Assembly: GCF_040730185.1 (NCBI RefSeq) | Contig: NZ_CP160402.1 | Location: 7,192,001 to 7,256,000, forward strand | Length of the DNA stretch: 64,000 bases | DNA from: Streptomyces sp. Je 1-332 | GTDB lineage: Bacteria > Actinomycetota > Actinomycetes > Streptomycetales > Streptomycetaceae | Direction: 5' to 3' | Shown here: positions 35,085 to 44,178 of the stretch, piece by piece | Layout: each line of letters begins with the position of its first letter | Position numbering within the stretch: position 1 is the first letter of the stretch | Notes under the pieces: generated by a model | Database searches by the model: none | Seen by the model: only the letters and a program-made list of their open reading frames with translations | Told to the model about the DNA's origin: nothing | Program-made: the position numbers and the translations under genes

Positions 35085-36413
35085 TCACGCCAAGCGGCGG
35101 AACACCGGCTTCACCGGCCGCCCGCCCACCCAAGGGGAGGGATCACCGGCGTCAAGTGCCTTCCGGTACACCGCACATGCCTGGGCCACCACGTCCACGG
35201 TGTGGTCGATGTCGGCGTCGCTGAGCGCGCTGCTCACCACGAACGACGGGGCAAGGATGCCGCCCGCGAGCAGCCGGCGCAGGAACAGGGTGCGGTACTG
35301 CTGCGAGGGCTGCCCGTTCGCGTCGAGGGTGGCGAAGACCAGGTTGCTGGCCCGGCCCCGGACGACGACGTGGTCGCCGACGCCCATGCCGGCCGCTGCC
35401 TCGCGGACCCCGGCCGCCAACCGCTCGCCCACAGCGTGAAGTTGGGCGGTGATGCCCTCCTCGGCGTAAGTGGACTGCACGGCCATCGCGGCGGCCAGCG
35501 AGTGTGTTTCCGCGCCGTGCGTGGTGGACAGCAGGAACACCCGGTCGCCGGAGTGCCGCAGCCCGCCCCGCTCCATCAGCTCGCGCCGCCCGGCGAGCGC
35601 GGAGACGGCGAACCCGTTGCCCAGCGCCTTGCCGAACGTGGAGAGGTCGGGGGTCACGCCGTACAGGCCCTGGGCGCCCGACTCGGACCAGCGGAAGCCG
35701 GTGATCATCTCGTCGAAGACCAGTACGCAGCCGTGTCGGTCGGCCAGTTCGCGCAGGCCCGTGAGGTAGCCGTGCGGCGGCTCGGTGTGTGTGGTGGCCG
35801 GTTCGAGGATCAGGCAGGCGATCTCGCCCCGGTGCCGGGAGAGGAGCTCTTCCGTGGCGGCCAGGTCCCCGTACGGAAAGGACACCGTGAGATCGGTGGT
35901 CGCCGCGGGAATGCCGGCGGACATCGGCGTCGTACCGATGAACCAGTCGTCGACGGAGAAGAACGGATGGTCGCCGCAGATGGCCACGCGCGGGCGCCCC
36001 GTGGCGGCGCGGGCGAGGCGCACCGCGGCGGTGGTGGCGTCGGAGCCGTTCTTCGCGAACTTCACCATCTCGGCGGTCGGCACGGTGGCCAGGAAGTGTT
36101 CAGCGGCCTCGGCCTCCACGAGGGAAGGCCGGACGAAGTTGCTGCCACGGTCGAGTTCGCGCCGCACCGCTTCGATCACGCGCGGATGGGCGTGGCCGAG
36201 GCTGACCGACCGCAGACCGGAGCCGTACTCGATGTAGCGGTTGCCGTCGACGTCCCACACGTGGGCACCGTGGCCGTGGCTGATGACCGGGGCCAGGTTC
36301 TCGGGGTACTGGTCGTCGCCCTTGGCGTACGTGTGCGCGCCCCCGGGGATCGCGGCGTGCAGCCGCTCGTTCGCAAGACGCGACTTGGGCAGATGCGACT
36401 CTTCGGTGTCCAC
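35085..36413 (-). CDS. Class III aminotransferase (glutamate-1-semialdehyde aminomutase-like)
   Basis: A 442-residue PLP enzyme and the last gene of the exopolysaccharide operon. It starts IPGGAHTYAKGDDQYPENLA, with GSGLRSVSLGHAHPRVIEAV and KNGSDATTAAVRLARAATGR. The PLP-phosphate and pyridine-nitrogen region is LVFDEMITGFRW and the Schiff-base lysine lies in STFGKALGNG. Class III members next to sugar genes transaminate keto-sugars or attach amino groups to substrates. GTG 36413 has GGAGAG about 9 bases upstream and follows the epimerase after 7 bases. Confidence 0.83.
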   Translation of the reverse strand: MDTEESHLPKSRLANERLHAAIPGGAHTYAKGDDQYPENLAPVISHGHGAHVWDVDGNRYIEYGSGLRSVSLGHAHPRVIEAVRRELDRGSNFVRPSLVEAEAAEHFLATVPTAEMVKFAKNGSDATTAAVRLARAATGRPRVAICGDHPFFSVDDWFIGTTPMSAGIPAATTDLTVSFPYGDLAATEELLSRHRGEIACLILEPATTHTEPPHGYLTGLRELADRHGCVLVFDEMITGFRWSESGAQGLYGVTPDLSTFGKALGNGFAVSALAGRRELMERGGLRHSGDRVFLLSTTHGAETHSLAAAMAVQSTYAEEGITAQLHAVGERLAAGVREAAAGMGVGDHVVVRGRASNLVFATLDANGQPSQQYRTLFLRRLLAGGILAPSFVVSSALSDADIDHTVDVVAQACAVYRKALDAGDPSPWVGGRPVKPVFRRLA

Positions 36414-36420
36414 AGCGACT

Positions 36421-36972
36421 TCAGCTCTCCTTCTGCTTCAGGGCCGCGGCGAGGCTCGGCGCCTCCCGGTCCCGCTGGGACATCGACGTGACCGGCAGCG
36501 GCCACGGTATGGCGAGCTCCGGGTCGTCGAAGGCGATCGTCACGTCCTCGGCCGGGTCGTGCGGGCGGTCGATGCGGTACGAGGTGTCGGCGGTCTCGGT
36601 CAGCGCCTGGAAGCCGTGCGCGCATCCCGCCGGGATGTACAGGGTCGTCTGCGTCTCGCCGGACAGTTCGAAGAAGGCCCGGCCGAGGTAGGTCGGTGAG
36701 TCCGGCCGCAGGTCCACGACGACGTCGAAGACGCTCCCGTACGAGCAGCGCACCAGCTTGGCCTCGCCGGCACCGGAGCGCAGGTGCAGACCGCGCACCA
36801 CGCCCCGGACCGAGCGGGACAGGCTGTCCTGGACGAAGGCGCCCGGGTCGATGCCCACCGAGCGCACCACGTCGACGTCGAAGGTGCGGCAGAAGAAGCC
36901 TCGCTCGTCGGCGTACGGCGTCGGCTCGAAGAGGTACGCGCCCTCGATCGCCGGGACTTCGGTCACCTTCAC
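36421..36972 (-). CDS. dTDP-4-dehydrorhamnose 3,5-epimerase family protein (RmlC-like)
   Basis: A 183-residue cupin-fold sugar epimerase. YADERGFFCRTFDVD is the substrate loop; catalytic His lies in VRGLHLRSG and the conserved Tyr/Asp region in VFDVVVDLRPDSPTYLGRAF. The C-terminal part has LYIPAGCAHGFQAL. The family epimerises C3/C5 of 4-keto-6-deoxy sugar nucleotides. GTG 36972 has GGGAGG 5 bases upstream and overlaps the pyruvyl transferase stop by four bases. The true substrate may be a CDP-sugar, given the cytidylyltransferase in the same operon. Confidence 0.87.
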   Translation of the reverse strand: MKVTEVPAIEGAYLFEPTPYADERGFFCRTFDVDVVRSVGIDPGAFVQDSLSRSVRGVVRGLHLRSGAGEAKLVRCSYGSVFDVVVDLRPDSPTYLGRAFFELSGETQTTLYIPAGCAHGFQALTETADTSYRIDRPHDPAEDVTIAFDDPELAIPWPLPVTSMSQRDREAPSLAAALKQKES

Positions 36973-38195
36973 TTTGCCTCCCGCAGGGTGTGGTCGCTCG
37001 CCGGGAACAGGGCCGCGGACAAGGCGGTGAACTGGTCCTCCAGGCGTCGGGCCGCGAGCAGGTTCTGCTCGGTGAGGGCCCGTCGTACCTCGGCCGAACT
37101 CCGCTCCAGCGTCCGGAACTTGTCCAGCAGCTGGCCGGCGTCCGCCTCGCGGGCCGGGTGGCAGTACGCGCCGAGCCCCATCCGGGCCATGAGCGCGTCG
37201 CTCTTCGCCGAGTAGCTGATGGCGAGGGTCGGTGTGCCGACCTTCAGCGCGCAGATCAGGTTGTGGTACCGGGTCGCAACGACCGTGTCGGCGGCCGCCA
37301 TCTCCTTCATCAGATCGTCGAGCGAGGCGGTCTCGGCCGCGGTGACCAGGGGTGAGTCGACCGCGTCGAGGATCGCGTCGACCACCGGCCGGTCGAGTTC
37401 GTCGCCGGTGACAAGACGGACCGCCCTGCCGTCCTCGACCAGGGCGCGCACGAACGCGGTCGTCCCGTCGAGGTAGCGCCGATTGATGTGCACGGCCCTC
37501 GCACGTTCGTCGTTGTTGCCGTGGAAGTCCATGACGCCGACGCAGACCGGTCCCGGCGGCCCCGACGGCACGCTCGCCGACGGCGTCGGCAGGGCGAACA
37601 CGAGGTCCTCGTAGACCTCGTCGCGCGAAGTGTCCACGTCCATCGCCCGCATCGCATCGCGGGAATGGTCGTCGCGGTACGACCGGTAGGCGGCAAGCCG
37701 GGCCGACCAGCGCACCAGGGTCCGGGTCGGCCGGTTGCCGATCGGCCCCGCGCCGACGCTGACCAGCGCGACCCGGGTGCCCAACAGCCGTCCGGTCGCG
37801 CAGAGCAGGAACAACGAGTAGGGGAAGCCCCACGGCCGCAGCGGCAGCGTGGTCTCCAGGACGCCCGTGCCCGGCACGATCACCACGTCGTGCCGGCGCA
37901 CCCATGCCGCGGTGCGGACGGCGTCGACGAGTTTGCCCAGACCCTTGGCCGCGATCGCGCCCGCACGCGACGCGGTCCGGTACTCCCCGCGGTACCAGTT
38001 CAACCGCGTGGCGGGGATCCGGTATCGGGCCGTGACGTCCTCGGGCCCGCCGCACATCGCGTCCACGAGCGCGTCCGGGTGCTCGGCCCGCAGGTACCCG
38101 AGCACGGCTTCGAGCGACCCGTTGTTGCCGACGTTGCCCGCGCCGAGCAGACCGAACAGCCCGACACGCGGCGTCTTTCCGTCTTCGGAGGTCAT
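36969..38195 (-). CDS. Polysaccharide pyruvyl transferase family protein
   Basis: A 408-residue protein of the CsaB/PS_pyruv_trans family, which adds ketal pyruvate to sugars of exopolysaccharides. It begins VGLFGLLGAGNVGNNGSLEA and carries the GTGVLETTLPLRPWGFPYSL and FHGNNDERARAVHINRRYLD segments. The C-terminal family motif VVATRYHNLICALKVGTPTL with the conserved R-x-H is intact. Its donor would be phosphoenolpyruvate. It overlaps both neighbours by four bases. Pyruvylation would make the polymer acidic. Confidence 0.85.
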   Translation of the reverse strand: MTSEDGKTPRVGLFGLLGAGNVGNNGSLEAVLGYLRAEHPDALVDAMCGGPEDVTARYRIPATRLNWYRGEYRTASRAGAIAAKGLGKLVDAVRTAAWVRRHDVVIVPGTGVLETTLPLRPWGFPYSLFLLCATGRLLGTRVALVSVGAGPIGNRPTRTLVRWSARLAAYRSYRDDHSRDAMRAMDVDTSRDEVYEDLVFALPTPSASVPSGPPGPVCVGVMDFHGNNDERARAVHINRRYLDGTTAFVRALVEDGRAVRLVTGDELDRPVVDAILDAVDSPLVTAAETASLDDLMKEMAAADTVVATRYHNLICALKVGTPTLAISYSAKSDALMARMGLGAYCHPAREADAGQLLDKFRTLERSSAEVRRALTEQNLLAARRLEDQFTALSAALFPASDHTLREAK

Positions 38196-39139
38196 GTCCG
38201 CCGCCCTTCACGGCCGGCGACGAGGGCGTCGACGGAGACGGTGATCAGGGCCGGGTCGACCGGGGCACGGTCCTCGACCCGCTCGCCGGCGCCGGGCCGG
38301 GTCCGGCTGGTCATCCACGCGGCCAGGTGTCCGTAGCACGCGCGCCGGTCCGCGGCGGACAACGGCGCCCGCTGGATCGCCGCGACGAAGCCCCATACGT
38401 ACTCGGCGAGGAGCCGGGGCGTGGGGTGCAGGGGGCCCGCCCGGCGCGGGTCAAGGTTGACGCACCTCGACCGCTTGGACGGGTTCGCCCGCTCTGCGCG
38501 GGTGGGGTGGTCGCGGCGGAAGTACAGCAGCTCCGGCACCTGGTGGAAGGGTCCGTGCAGGGCGATCTCGGCGACGAACGTGCGGTCCGCATGGTGATAG
38601 CTGTCGTGCGGCTTCACCCGGCGCAGCACGTCGGCCCGTATCACGCCGTAGAAGTCGTCGCCGCCGGGCTCGAACAGCATGCTGCGGAAGCGCTCCGGTG
38701 CGCGCGGCGAGTCGGTGGCGAGCGTGTACGCGTAGGGGACCGTCACCTTGCCGTCGCCGTCGATGACCGCCTGGTCGGCGTGGGCGAGGATCACGTCAGG
38801 GCGTTCGTCGAGCGCCTCGACGCAGCGCCGCAGCAGGTCCCGGGCGTACAGGTCGTCGTGCGAGGCCCACTTGAACAGCTCGCCGCGGCACTGGGTGAAG
38901 ACGTAGTTGTGGTTCGGCGCGGCGCCGATGTTCCGCAGCAGCCGGATGTACCGGATGCGCGAGTCCCGCGCGGCGTACTCGCGGCAGATGTCCTGGGTCT
39001 TGTCGGTCGAGGCGTTGTCGGTGACGACCAGCTCGAAGTCCTCGTAGGTCTGGCCGAGCAGAGCGTCGAGCGATTCGGCGAGGTACTCCTCGCCGTTGTA
39101 GACGGGCAGGCCGATGCTCAACCGGGGATGGGCGGTCAT
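38192..39139 (-). CDS. Glycosyltransferase family 2
   Basis: A 315-residue GT-A enzyme. It starts PRLSIGLPVYNGEEYLAESL, then ELVVTDNASTDKTQDICREY. The DxD-like nucleotide-sugar region is FKWASHDDLYARDLL. A later segment has FRRDHPTRAER. No membrane segment is evident, so it acts at the cytoplasmic face on the lipid-linked repeat unit. It overlaps the flippase gene by four bases. Donor and acceptor are unknown. Confidence 0.86.
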   Translation of the reverse strand: MTAHPRLSIGLPVYNGEEYLAESLDALLGQTYEDFELVVTDNASTDKTQDICREYAARDSRIRYIRLLRNIGAAPNHNYVFTQCRGELFKWASHDDLYARDLLRRCVEALDERPDVILAHADQAVIDGDGKVTVPYAYTLATDSPRAPERFRSMLFEPGGDDFYGVIRADVLRRVKPHDSYHHADRTFVAEIALHGPFHQVPELLYFRRDHPTRAERANPSKRSRCVNLDPRRAGPLHPTPRLLAEYVWGFVAAIQRAPLSAADRRACYGHLAAWMTSRTRPGAGERVEDRAPVDPALITVSVDALVAGREGRRT

Positions 39140-40428
39140 TGCGTCCTCACTTCGGGGATGGGGTTCAGGCGGCGCTCGCGCAGAGCGGACCGCAGTTGCA
39201 GCCACCACACGGCAGAGCTGCAGGCGGCCGCGGCGGCGACGCCCCAGGCCGAGCCGACGGTGCCGGCCACGACCGCCCCGCCGAGCCCGCCGCTGACGTA
39301 GAAGGTCGAGGCGAACAGCTGGCAGCGCAGGCTGCGCCGGGCCGCGGCGAGCGCGCGAAGTCCGGCCGCCGCGCCGGTGCCGAGGCCGGCGCCCGCGACG
39401 CCGAGCGTGACCGGCACGATGATCTGTGCGGCGGAGCTCCAGACGTCACCGAGGACGAGCTCGCCCAGGCGGTCCGGCATCAGGAGCAGCACCGAGCCCC
39501 AGAGCAGCGCGCCGACGGCCTGTCCGCCGCCGAGGAGGAGGCAGAACCTGCCGAGCCGGTGCGGGGCCTGGCGCAGCATCCGTGCCGCCTCCGCGACGGT
39601 GACCAGCGTCAGCCCCATCAGCACGGCGAGGAACGGGCCGAGCAGCAGCTCGGCGCCCCGGATCACACCCACCGCGCCGACCCCGACGATCGCGCCGAGC
39701 CCGTAGGCGCGCAGCTGGCTGGCGCCGCTGACGCCGACGTTCTCGACCAGATACCGGTAGCTGAGATCGCGGTGCTCGTGCAGCCACGCGCGCCCGCCGG
39801 TGAGCCGGGGCCGTATGCCGGACTGGAAACAGCCGTACACCGCGGCCACCGCGGCGGACGCGCCCCAGGCGAGCACGAAGGCGGTCACGGTGCCCACGCG
39901 GGCCGCCACCACCATGGCGGGAACGAGCGCGACGCCCCACACGACGTCGTTCACGAACGCCTTACGGCCGTTGCCCGCGGCGAAGAACGAGTACCGCCAG
40001 GCGTCCTGCAACAGCAGCCCCGGCAGCATCAGACCGAGCCCGGCGAACGCGGGCCCCACCTGACCGCCGAGGGCGAGGCCGATCACCAGACACGCGGCAC
40101 CGATCACGGCACCGACGCCGAGCGCGGTGCCCGACGAACGGGCCACCGCCCCGCGCCAGGACGTGTCGGACACGCCGCTGAAGCGCACCACGAGCGGATC
40201 GGTGGCCAGGCCGCGGGAGACGCTGAGGACCACTCCGTAGGTCACCCAGGCCAGGCTGAACACGCCGAACGCGGTCAGGCCAAGGGAGCGGGCCACGTAG
40301 ATCCCCACCGCGAAGTTGGACAGGCTGGAGGCCGCCTGGTCGGCCAGGCCCCAGGACAGCCGGCCGAGGATGGCCCGCCTGGCGGTGGGCCGGGCCGTCT
40401 TCTCCTCCCCGGTGGTCATCGGCGTCAC
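39136..40428 (-). CDS. Wzx-type polysaccharide flippase (MVF/PST superfamily)
   Basis: 430 residues with about twelve membrane segments (AASSLSNFAVGIYVARSLGL at the start; LACLVIGLALGGQVG-like stretches; GVAGAGLGTGAAAGLRALAA near the end). The first segment pair matches oligosaccharide flippases. It would move the undecaprenyl-linked repeat unit to the outer face. Start is GTG 40428, coupled by four bases to the DUF4910 gene and followed with a four-base overlap by the GT2 gene. Confidence 0.83.
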   Translation of the reverse strand: MTPMTTGEEKTARPTARRAILGRLSWGLADQAASSLSNFAVGIYVARSLGLTAFGVFSLAWVTYGVVLSVSRGLATDPLVVRFSGVSDTSWRGAVARSSGTALGVGAVIGAACLVIGLALGGQVGPAFAGLGLMLPGLLLQDAWRYSFFAAGNGRKAFVNDVVWGVALVPAMVVAARVGTVTAFVLAWGASAAVAAVYGCFQSGIRPRLTGGRAWLHEHRDLSYRYLVENVGVSGASQLRAYGLGAIVGVGAVGVIRGAELLLGPFLAVLMGLTLVTVAEAARMLRQAPHRLGRFCLLLGGGQAVGALLWGSVLLLMPDRLGELVLGDVWSSAAQIIVPVTLGVAGAGLGTGAAAGLRALAAARRSLRCQLFASTFYVSGGLGGAVVAGTVGSAWGVAAAAACSSAVWWLQLRSALRERRLNPIPEVRTQ

Positions 40429-41699
40429 GCTTTGATCAGCCCGGCGGCGTGCAGGGCGTCGGCCGCGACGGCGACGGTGTCGAAGGACAGCCCCGACCGT
40501 TCGGCGACGTCGAGCAGACTGTGCTCGCCGTCCGAGAGGTTGAGCACCCAGAGCATGGCCATCTGCGCCTGCTTGGTGTCGCTGCGCCCGCCGAGCGCGT
40601 CGTACAACCCGCGACGGCCCAACTGCGGTTCGCCGTAAGGGCTGAGGTTCAGATAGCGCCGGTTGCGGTCGAGGACGGCGAACGCCTCGCGGCAGACGGC
40701 GAGGGTGTCCGCCATCGCCTCCGCCGACACGAAGTCCGGGTTGTCCGCCGAGGTGTGGTACTCGGGGTATCCGGCGTACGGGGTCCGGCTGAGCGAGCCC
40801 ACGCCGAGGTTGAACCCGGGGGAGCAGTACTGCCGCTCGTCGTAGCCGTACGGAGTGAACTCGTTGACGGAGTGCGGGCGTTCGGAGGCGGAAAGGACGT
40901 GCCGCAGTACCCGGTCGATCTCCGCGTCGCCGCGCCTGCTCTGTTTGTACGTCAGTTGGCCCGAGTCACCCGCGCAGGCGAGCACGAGGCCGTGCTTGAC
41001 CTGCTCCATCCGCTCCTTGTTGCGGGCCAGCCAGGTGATGGCCCCGACGGTGCCGGGCGCGTAGATGAACCGGTAGGTGTAGTACGGAGTCGTCGTGGCC
41101 AACTCCCTTGCCAGGTACGTCGCCACCGCGATGCCCGCCAGGTTGTCGTTGGCCAGCGAGGGATGGCAGAGGTGGCAGGAGACGATCACCTCGTCGGGCA
41201 CCTGACCGGGGACCACGTGCTCGGCGTAGGTGAGATGGCCGTCGGCGAGGGTCGAGTCGACGCGGACCTCGTAATCGCCGTCCGGCATCGCGTCCAGGGT
41301 CTCCTGGGCCAGGCAGAATCCCCACTCCGGCTTGTAGTAACTCGTGCGGTACGGCACCCAGCTCGGGTGGTCCGGAAGGGTGTGCAGGTGTTCACGCAGC
41401 TCGGACAGCGGCATGGTCGCCGACACCGGCACGCTGTAACCGAGCACGTGCAGGCTGGACTCGGCGAAGTCGACGATCCGCCGGCCCTCGGTGTCGGCGA
41501 TGTACGCGTCGCGGATGTTCCACTCCTGCGGCACCGTCCAGTCGAGCACCTGCGTCCCGGTCGGCACCTCGTGCACCTGCAACGGGACGTACTCGCCGAC
41601 GATGTCCAGGGTGGCGCGCACGCCGTCGCCGGTGATGCTCCGGCAGAGCGGGTACAACCGCTCCACCAGAGCGTGCATCTCCTCACCGGCCTGCGTCAT
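40425..41699 (-). CDS. DUF4910 domain-containing (aminopeptidase-like) protein
   Basis: 424 residues of the DUF2172/DUF4910 M28-like family. Family segments are WNIRDAYIADTEGRRIVDFA and LPDHPSWVPYRTSYYKPEWG. The metal-site region is EVIVSCHLCHPSLANDNLAG. The second metal-ligand region is FTPYGYDERQYCSPGFNLGV and GYPEYHTSADNPDFV. A C-terminal winged-helix-like tail (AERSGLSFDTVAVAADALHA) follows. The fold is a zinc peptidase, yet homologues recur in sugar-nucleotide clusters, so the real substrate may be an amide on a sugar. Coupled by four-base overlaps on both sides. Confidence 0.82.
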   Translation of the reverse strand: MTQAGEEMHALVERLYPLCRSITGDGVRATLDIVGEYVPLQVHEVPTGTQVLDWTVPQEWNIRDAYIADTEGRRIVDFAESSLHVLGYSVPVSATMPLSELREHLHTLPDHPSWVPYRTSYYKPEWGFCLAQETLDAMPDGDYEVRVDSTLADGHLTYAEHVVPGQVPDEVIVSCHLCHPSLANDNLAGIAVATYLARELATTTPYYTYRFIYAPGTVGAITWLARNKERMEQVKHGLVLACAGDSGQLTYKQSRRGDAEIDRVLRHVLSASERPHSVNEFTPYGYDERQYCSPGFNLGVGSLSRTPYAGYPEYHTSADNPDFVSAEAMADTLAVCREAFAVLDRNRRYLNLSPYGEPQLGRRGLYDALGGRSDTKQAQMAMLWVLNLSDGEHSLLDVAERSGLSFDTVAVAADALHAAGLIKA

Positions 41700-42721
41700 C
41701 GGCGCCGCCGCAGGGTGTCGTCGACCGCACCGGCCTCGGACGCCGCGCGCAACACGGCGAGGCGGGTGAAGCGCTGCTCGAAGTCCTCCCGGGTCAGGTC
41801 GAACTTACGGTAGGCATCGGCGAGTTCGAGCGCGCCCTGCTGCACCGTCCACTCGCAGTCGAAGCCGGGAATCGCGGCGCGGAAGCGGGAGAAGTCCACC
41901 CGGTAGGACCGCGGGTCGGCGCCGTTCTCGCCGGTGATCCGCACCTTCGCGCCGGACACCGCGTCGGCGACCTGCTCGGCGATCTCGGCGACCGTGACGT
42001 TGTTGACCTCGCTGCCGATGTTGAACGCCCGGTCGTGCACCGCCTCTTGAGGCGCGTCGAGCGCGGCTGTGAAGGCCCGCGCGATGTCGGCGGCGTGCAC
42101 CAGCGGGCGCCAGGGCGTGCCGTCGGAGAGCACGAGCACCTCGCCGGACAGGAGCGCGTGACCCACCAGGTTGTTCAGGACGATGTCGGCGCGCAGCCTG
42201 GGGGAGTAGCCGAAGGCGGTGGCGTTGCGCATGAACACCGGGCTGAAGTCGCCGTCCGCGAGCGCGTGCAGATCGTCCTCCACCCGGACCTTGGACTCCG
42301 CGTACGGCGTCACCGGGCGCAGCGGGGCGTCCTCGCCCACCAGGTCGCCGCCCCCCGCCGCGCCGTAGACGGAACAGGTCGACGCGTACAGGAAGCGCCG
42401 CACTCCGGCGTCGCGGGCCAGCCGGGCAAGGCGTACGGACGCGTGGTGGTTGATGTCGTAGGTGAGCTCCGGCGCGAGTGACCCCAGCGGGTCGTTGGAG
42501 AGCGCGGCCAGGTGGATCACGGCGTCCACGCCGGCGACGTGTTCGGCTGTGACGTCGCGCAGGTCCACCCGGTGCCCCTGCGGGTCCGCGGGCGGCGGGC
42601 CGAGCACGCAGTCGGCGAACAGACCGGCGTCAAGGCCGACGACTTCGTGTCCGGCGGCCGTGAGTACCGGGGCCATCACGGTGCCCAAGTAGCCCTGGTG
42701 TCCGGTGAGCAGTACGCGCAA
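41696..42721 (-). CDS. NAD-dependent epimerase/dehydratase (extended SDR)
   Basis: A 341-residue sugar-nucleotide enzyme. The Rossmann motif TGHQGYLG is at residues 7-14, with TCSVYGA and the catalytic YAESK. A later segment NATAFGYSPRLRADIVLNN is typical of GalE/GDP-sugar epimerases. It lacks the motifs I expect of CDP-glucose 4,6-dehydratase. TTG 42721 is the start; GGAGG lies 7-8 bases upstream. Between the PIG-L gene and DUF4910 gene in the CDP-sugar module, it probably acts on that nucleotide sugar as 4-epimerase or reductase. Confidence 0.83.
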   Translation of the reverse strand: MRVLLTGHQGYLGTVMAPVLTAAGHEVVGLDAGLFADCVLGPPPADPQGHRVDLRDVTAEHVAGVDAVIHLAALSNDPLGSLAPELTYDINHHASVRLARLARDAGVRRFLYASTCSVYGAAGGGDLVGEDAPLRPVTPYAESKVRVEDDLHALADGDFSPVFMRNATAFGYSPRLRADIVLNNLVGHALLSGEVLVLSDGTPWRPLVHAADIARAFTAALDAPQEAVHDRAFNIGSEVNNVTVAEIAEQVADAVSGAKVRITGENGADPRSYRVDFSRFRAAIPGFDCEWTVQQGALELADAYRKFDLTREDFEQRFTRLAVLRAASEAGAVDDTLRRRR

Positions 42722-42724
42722 GGT

Positions 42725-43387
42725 TCATTCCTCCAGATCGCAAGTGCCGAGATCGAGCGTGAGTTTGGTGACGGCGAACGCCTCGGCGTACCGCGCGTGG
42801 CATTCGATGCCGCGGATCCGCGCGAGCCCGAGGAAGGCCTCCCGGTCGTACCAGGGCCGGTGCCGCTGCGAGGGGTAGTGCTCCTGCAGCAGCCGCACCT
42901 TGTGTTCGGCGGTCTCCGTGGACAGCGGCTGATACGCGGCCATGCGGCCCAGGTCGCCGTCCCACTTGACGATCTCGTAGCCGAGCACGAGGTGGTCGCG
43001 GAAGGCGGTGGGCATCAGCAGCGCCAGGCCGCGGTGGTCCTGGTGCGCGTCGTCCGTGCGCGGGGCCAGGACCAGGTCCGGCTCGGTCTGCCCGCGCAGT
43101 TCCTCGACCGCGGCCTTGGCCTCGTCCCAGTGCACGGGCATCCGGCCGTCCGGCAGCTTGAGCACGGTGAGCCGCAGATCCGCCCCGGGACAGAAGGCGG
43201 CGAGCGCGGCCCGCTCCTCCTGCTCACGCTCACCGCCACCACCGGAGAGCACCAGCGCGTCGACACGGATCCCCGGCCGCGCGAGACACATCGTGAGGAG
43301 CGTGCCGCCCGCGCCGATCGCGATGTCGTCACAGTGCGCGCCCACCGCGACGATCCGCTCCAGGCGCCCGGACCCGAGCCGGATCAC
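42725..43387 (-). CDS. PIG-L family deacetylase
   Basis: 220 residues. The zinc-binding motif is GAHCDDIAIGAGGTL (variant of AHPDD), with the remaining His in DDAHQDHRGLALLM. The family removes N-acetyl or other acyl groups from sugars such as GlcNAc derivatives. In this operon it may deacylate the amino-sugar made by the neighbouring module. GTG 43387 overlaps the cytidylyltransferase stop by four bases; 3 bases separate it from the following SDR gene. Confidence 0.85.
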   Translation of the reverse strand: MIRLGSGRLERIVAVGAHCDDIAIGAGGTLLTMCLARPGIRVDALVLSGGGGEREQEERAALAAFCPGADLRLTVLKLPDGRMPVHWDEAKAAVEELRGQTEPDLVLAPRTDDAHQDHRGLALLMPTAFRDHLVLGYEIVKWDGDLGRMAAYQPLSTETAEHKVRLLQEHYPSQRHRPWYDREAFLGLARIRGIECHARYAEAFAVTKLTLDLGTCDLEE

Positions 43388-44178
43388 GCGCCCACCCCGG
43401 CGGGGTCCCGCTCCCACACGGCCCACGGGCGGTCGCCCCGTGCGTAGGCGGAGTCGAGCGCGGCCCGCTCCTTCACGGTGTCGGTCGGCTTCCAGAAACC
43501 GCGGTGCTGGTGCGCCACGAGGCGGCCCCGCTTGGCCAGTTGGGCACACCCGTCGGCGACCAGGTCACCGTTCTCCGGTATGTGGTCGAAGACTTCCCTA
43601 CGGAGCACGAAGTAGCCGCCGTTCTCCCACAGCGGCAGGTCGCTCACCGCGGTGATGCCCCCCACCAGGCCGTCCTCGCCCAGCTCCACGCAGTGGAACG
43701 AGGACTGCGGCGGCACGACCATCATCGACGCGCCGGCGTCACGCCGGGCGAACCGGTCGATCATCTGCGGCAGCGGGGCGTCGGTGAGTACGTCGGCGTA
43801 GTTGGCGAGGAACATCTCGTCGCCGTCCAGGTGGTGCCGCACCCGGCGAAGCCGCTCGCCGATCGGCGACTCGATGCCGGTCTGCGCGAACGTGATCGTC
43901 CAGTCCGATATGTCGGTGGAGAGGAGTTCGGTCCGCCCACCGCGCAGCACGAAGTCGTTGGACGTCGTCTCCTCGTAGTTGAGGAAGAAGTTCTTGATGT
44001 GGTGCGCCCCATATCCGAGACACAGGATGAACTCCGTGTGCCCGAAGTGCGCGTAGTAGCGCATGACATGCCAGATCAGCGGCCTGGGGCCGACCATCGC
44101 CATCGGCTTGGGCACGTCGTCGGCGGCGCCGCTGCGCATCCGCATCCCGTAACCGCCGCAGAACAGTACGACCTTCAT
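43384..44178 (-). CDS. Glucose-1-phosphate cytidylyltransferase-like nucleotidyltransferase
   Basis: 264 residues. KVVLFCGGYGMRMRSGAADD is the nucleotide-binding start, and PKPMAMVGPRPLIWHVMRYY the sugar-phosphate site. The pattern VPKPMAMVG-P-IWH is the RfbF type. It activates a hexose 1-phosphate with CTP to a CDP-sugar. FHCVELGEDGLVGGI and FWKPTDTVKERAALD near the end fit the family. It is coupled by four bases to the methyltransferase upstream and to PIG-L downstream. The 4,6-dehydratase that normally follows RfbF is not in the window. Confidence 0.88.
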   Translation of the reverse strand: MKVVLFCGGYGMRMRSGAADDVPKPMAMVGPRPLIWHVMRYYAHFGHTEFILCLGYGAHHIKNFFLNYEETTSNDFVLRGGRTELLSTDISDWTITFAQTGIESPIGERLRRVRHHLDGDEMFLANYADVLTDAPLPQMIDRFARRDAGASMMVVPPQSSFHCVELGEDGLVGGITAVSDLPLWENGGYFVLRREVFDHIPENGDLVADGCAQLAKRGRLVAHQHRGFWKPTDTVKERAALDSAYARGDRPWAVWERDPAGVGA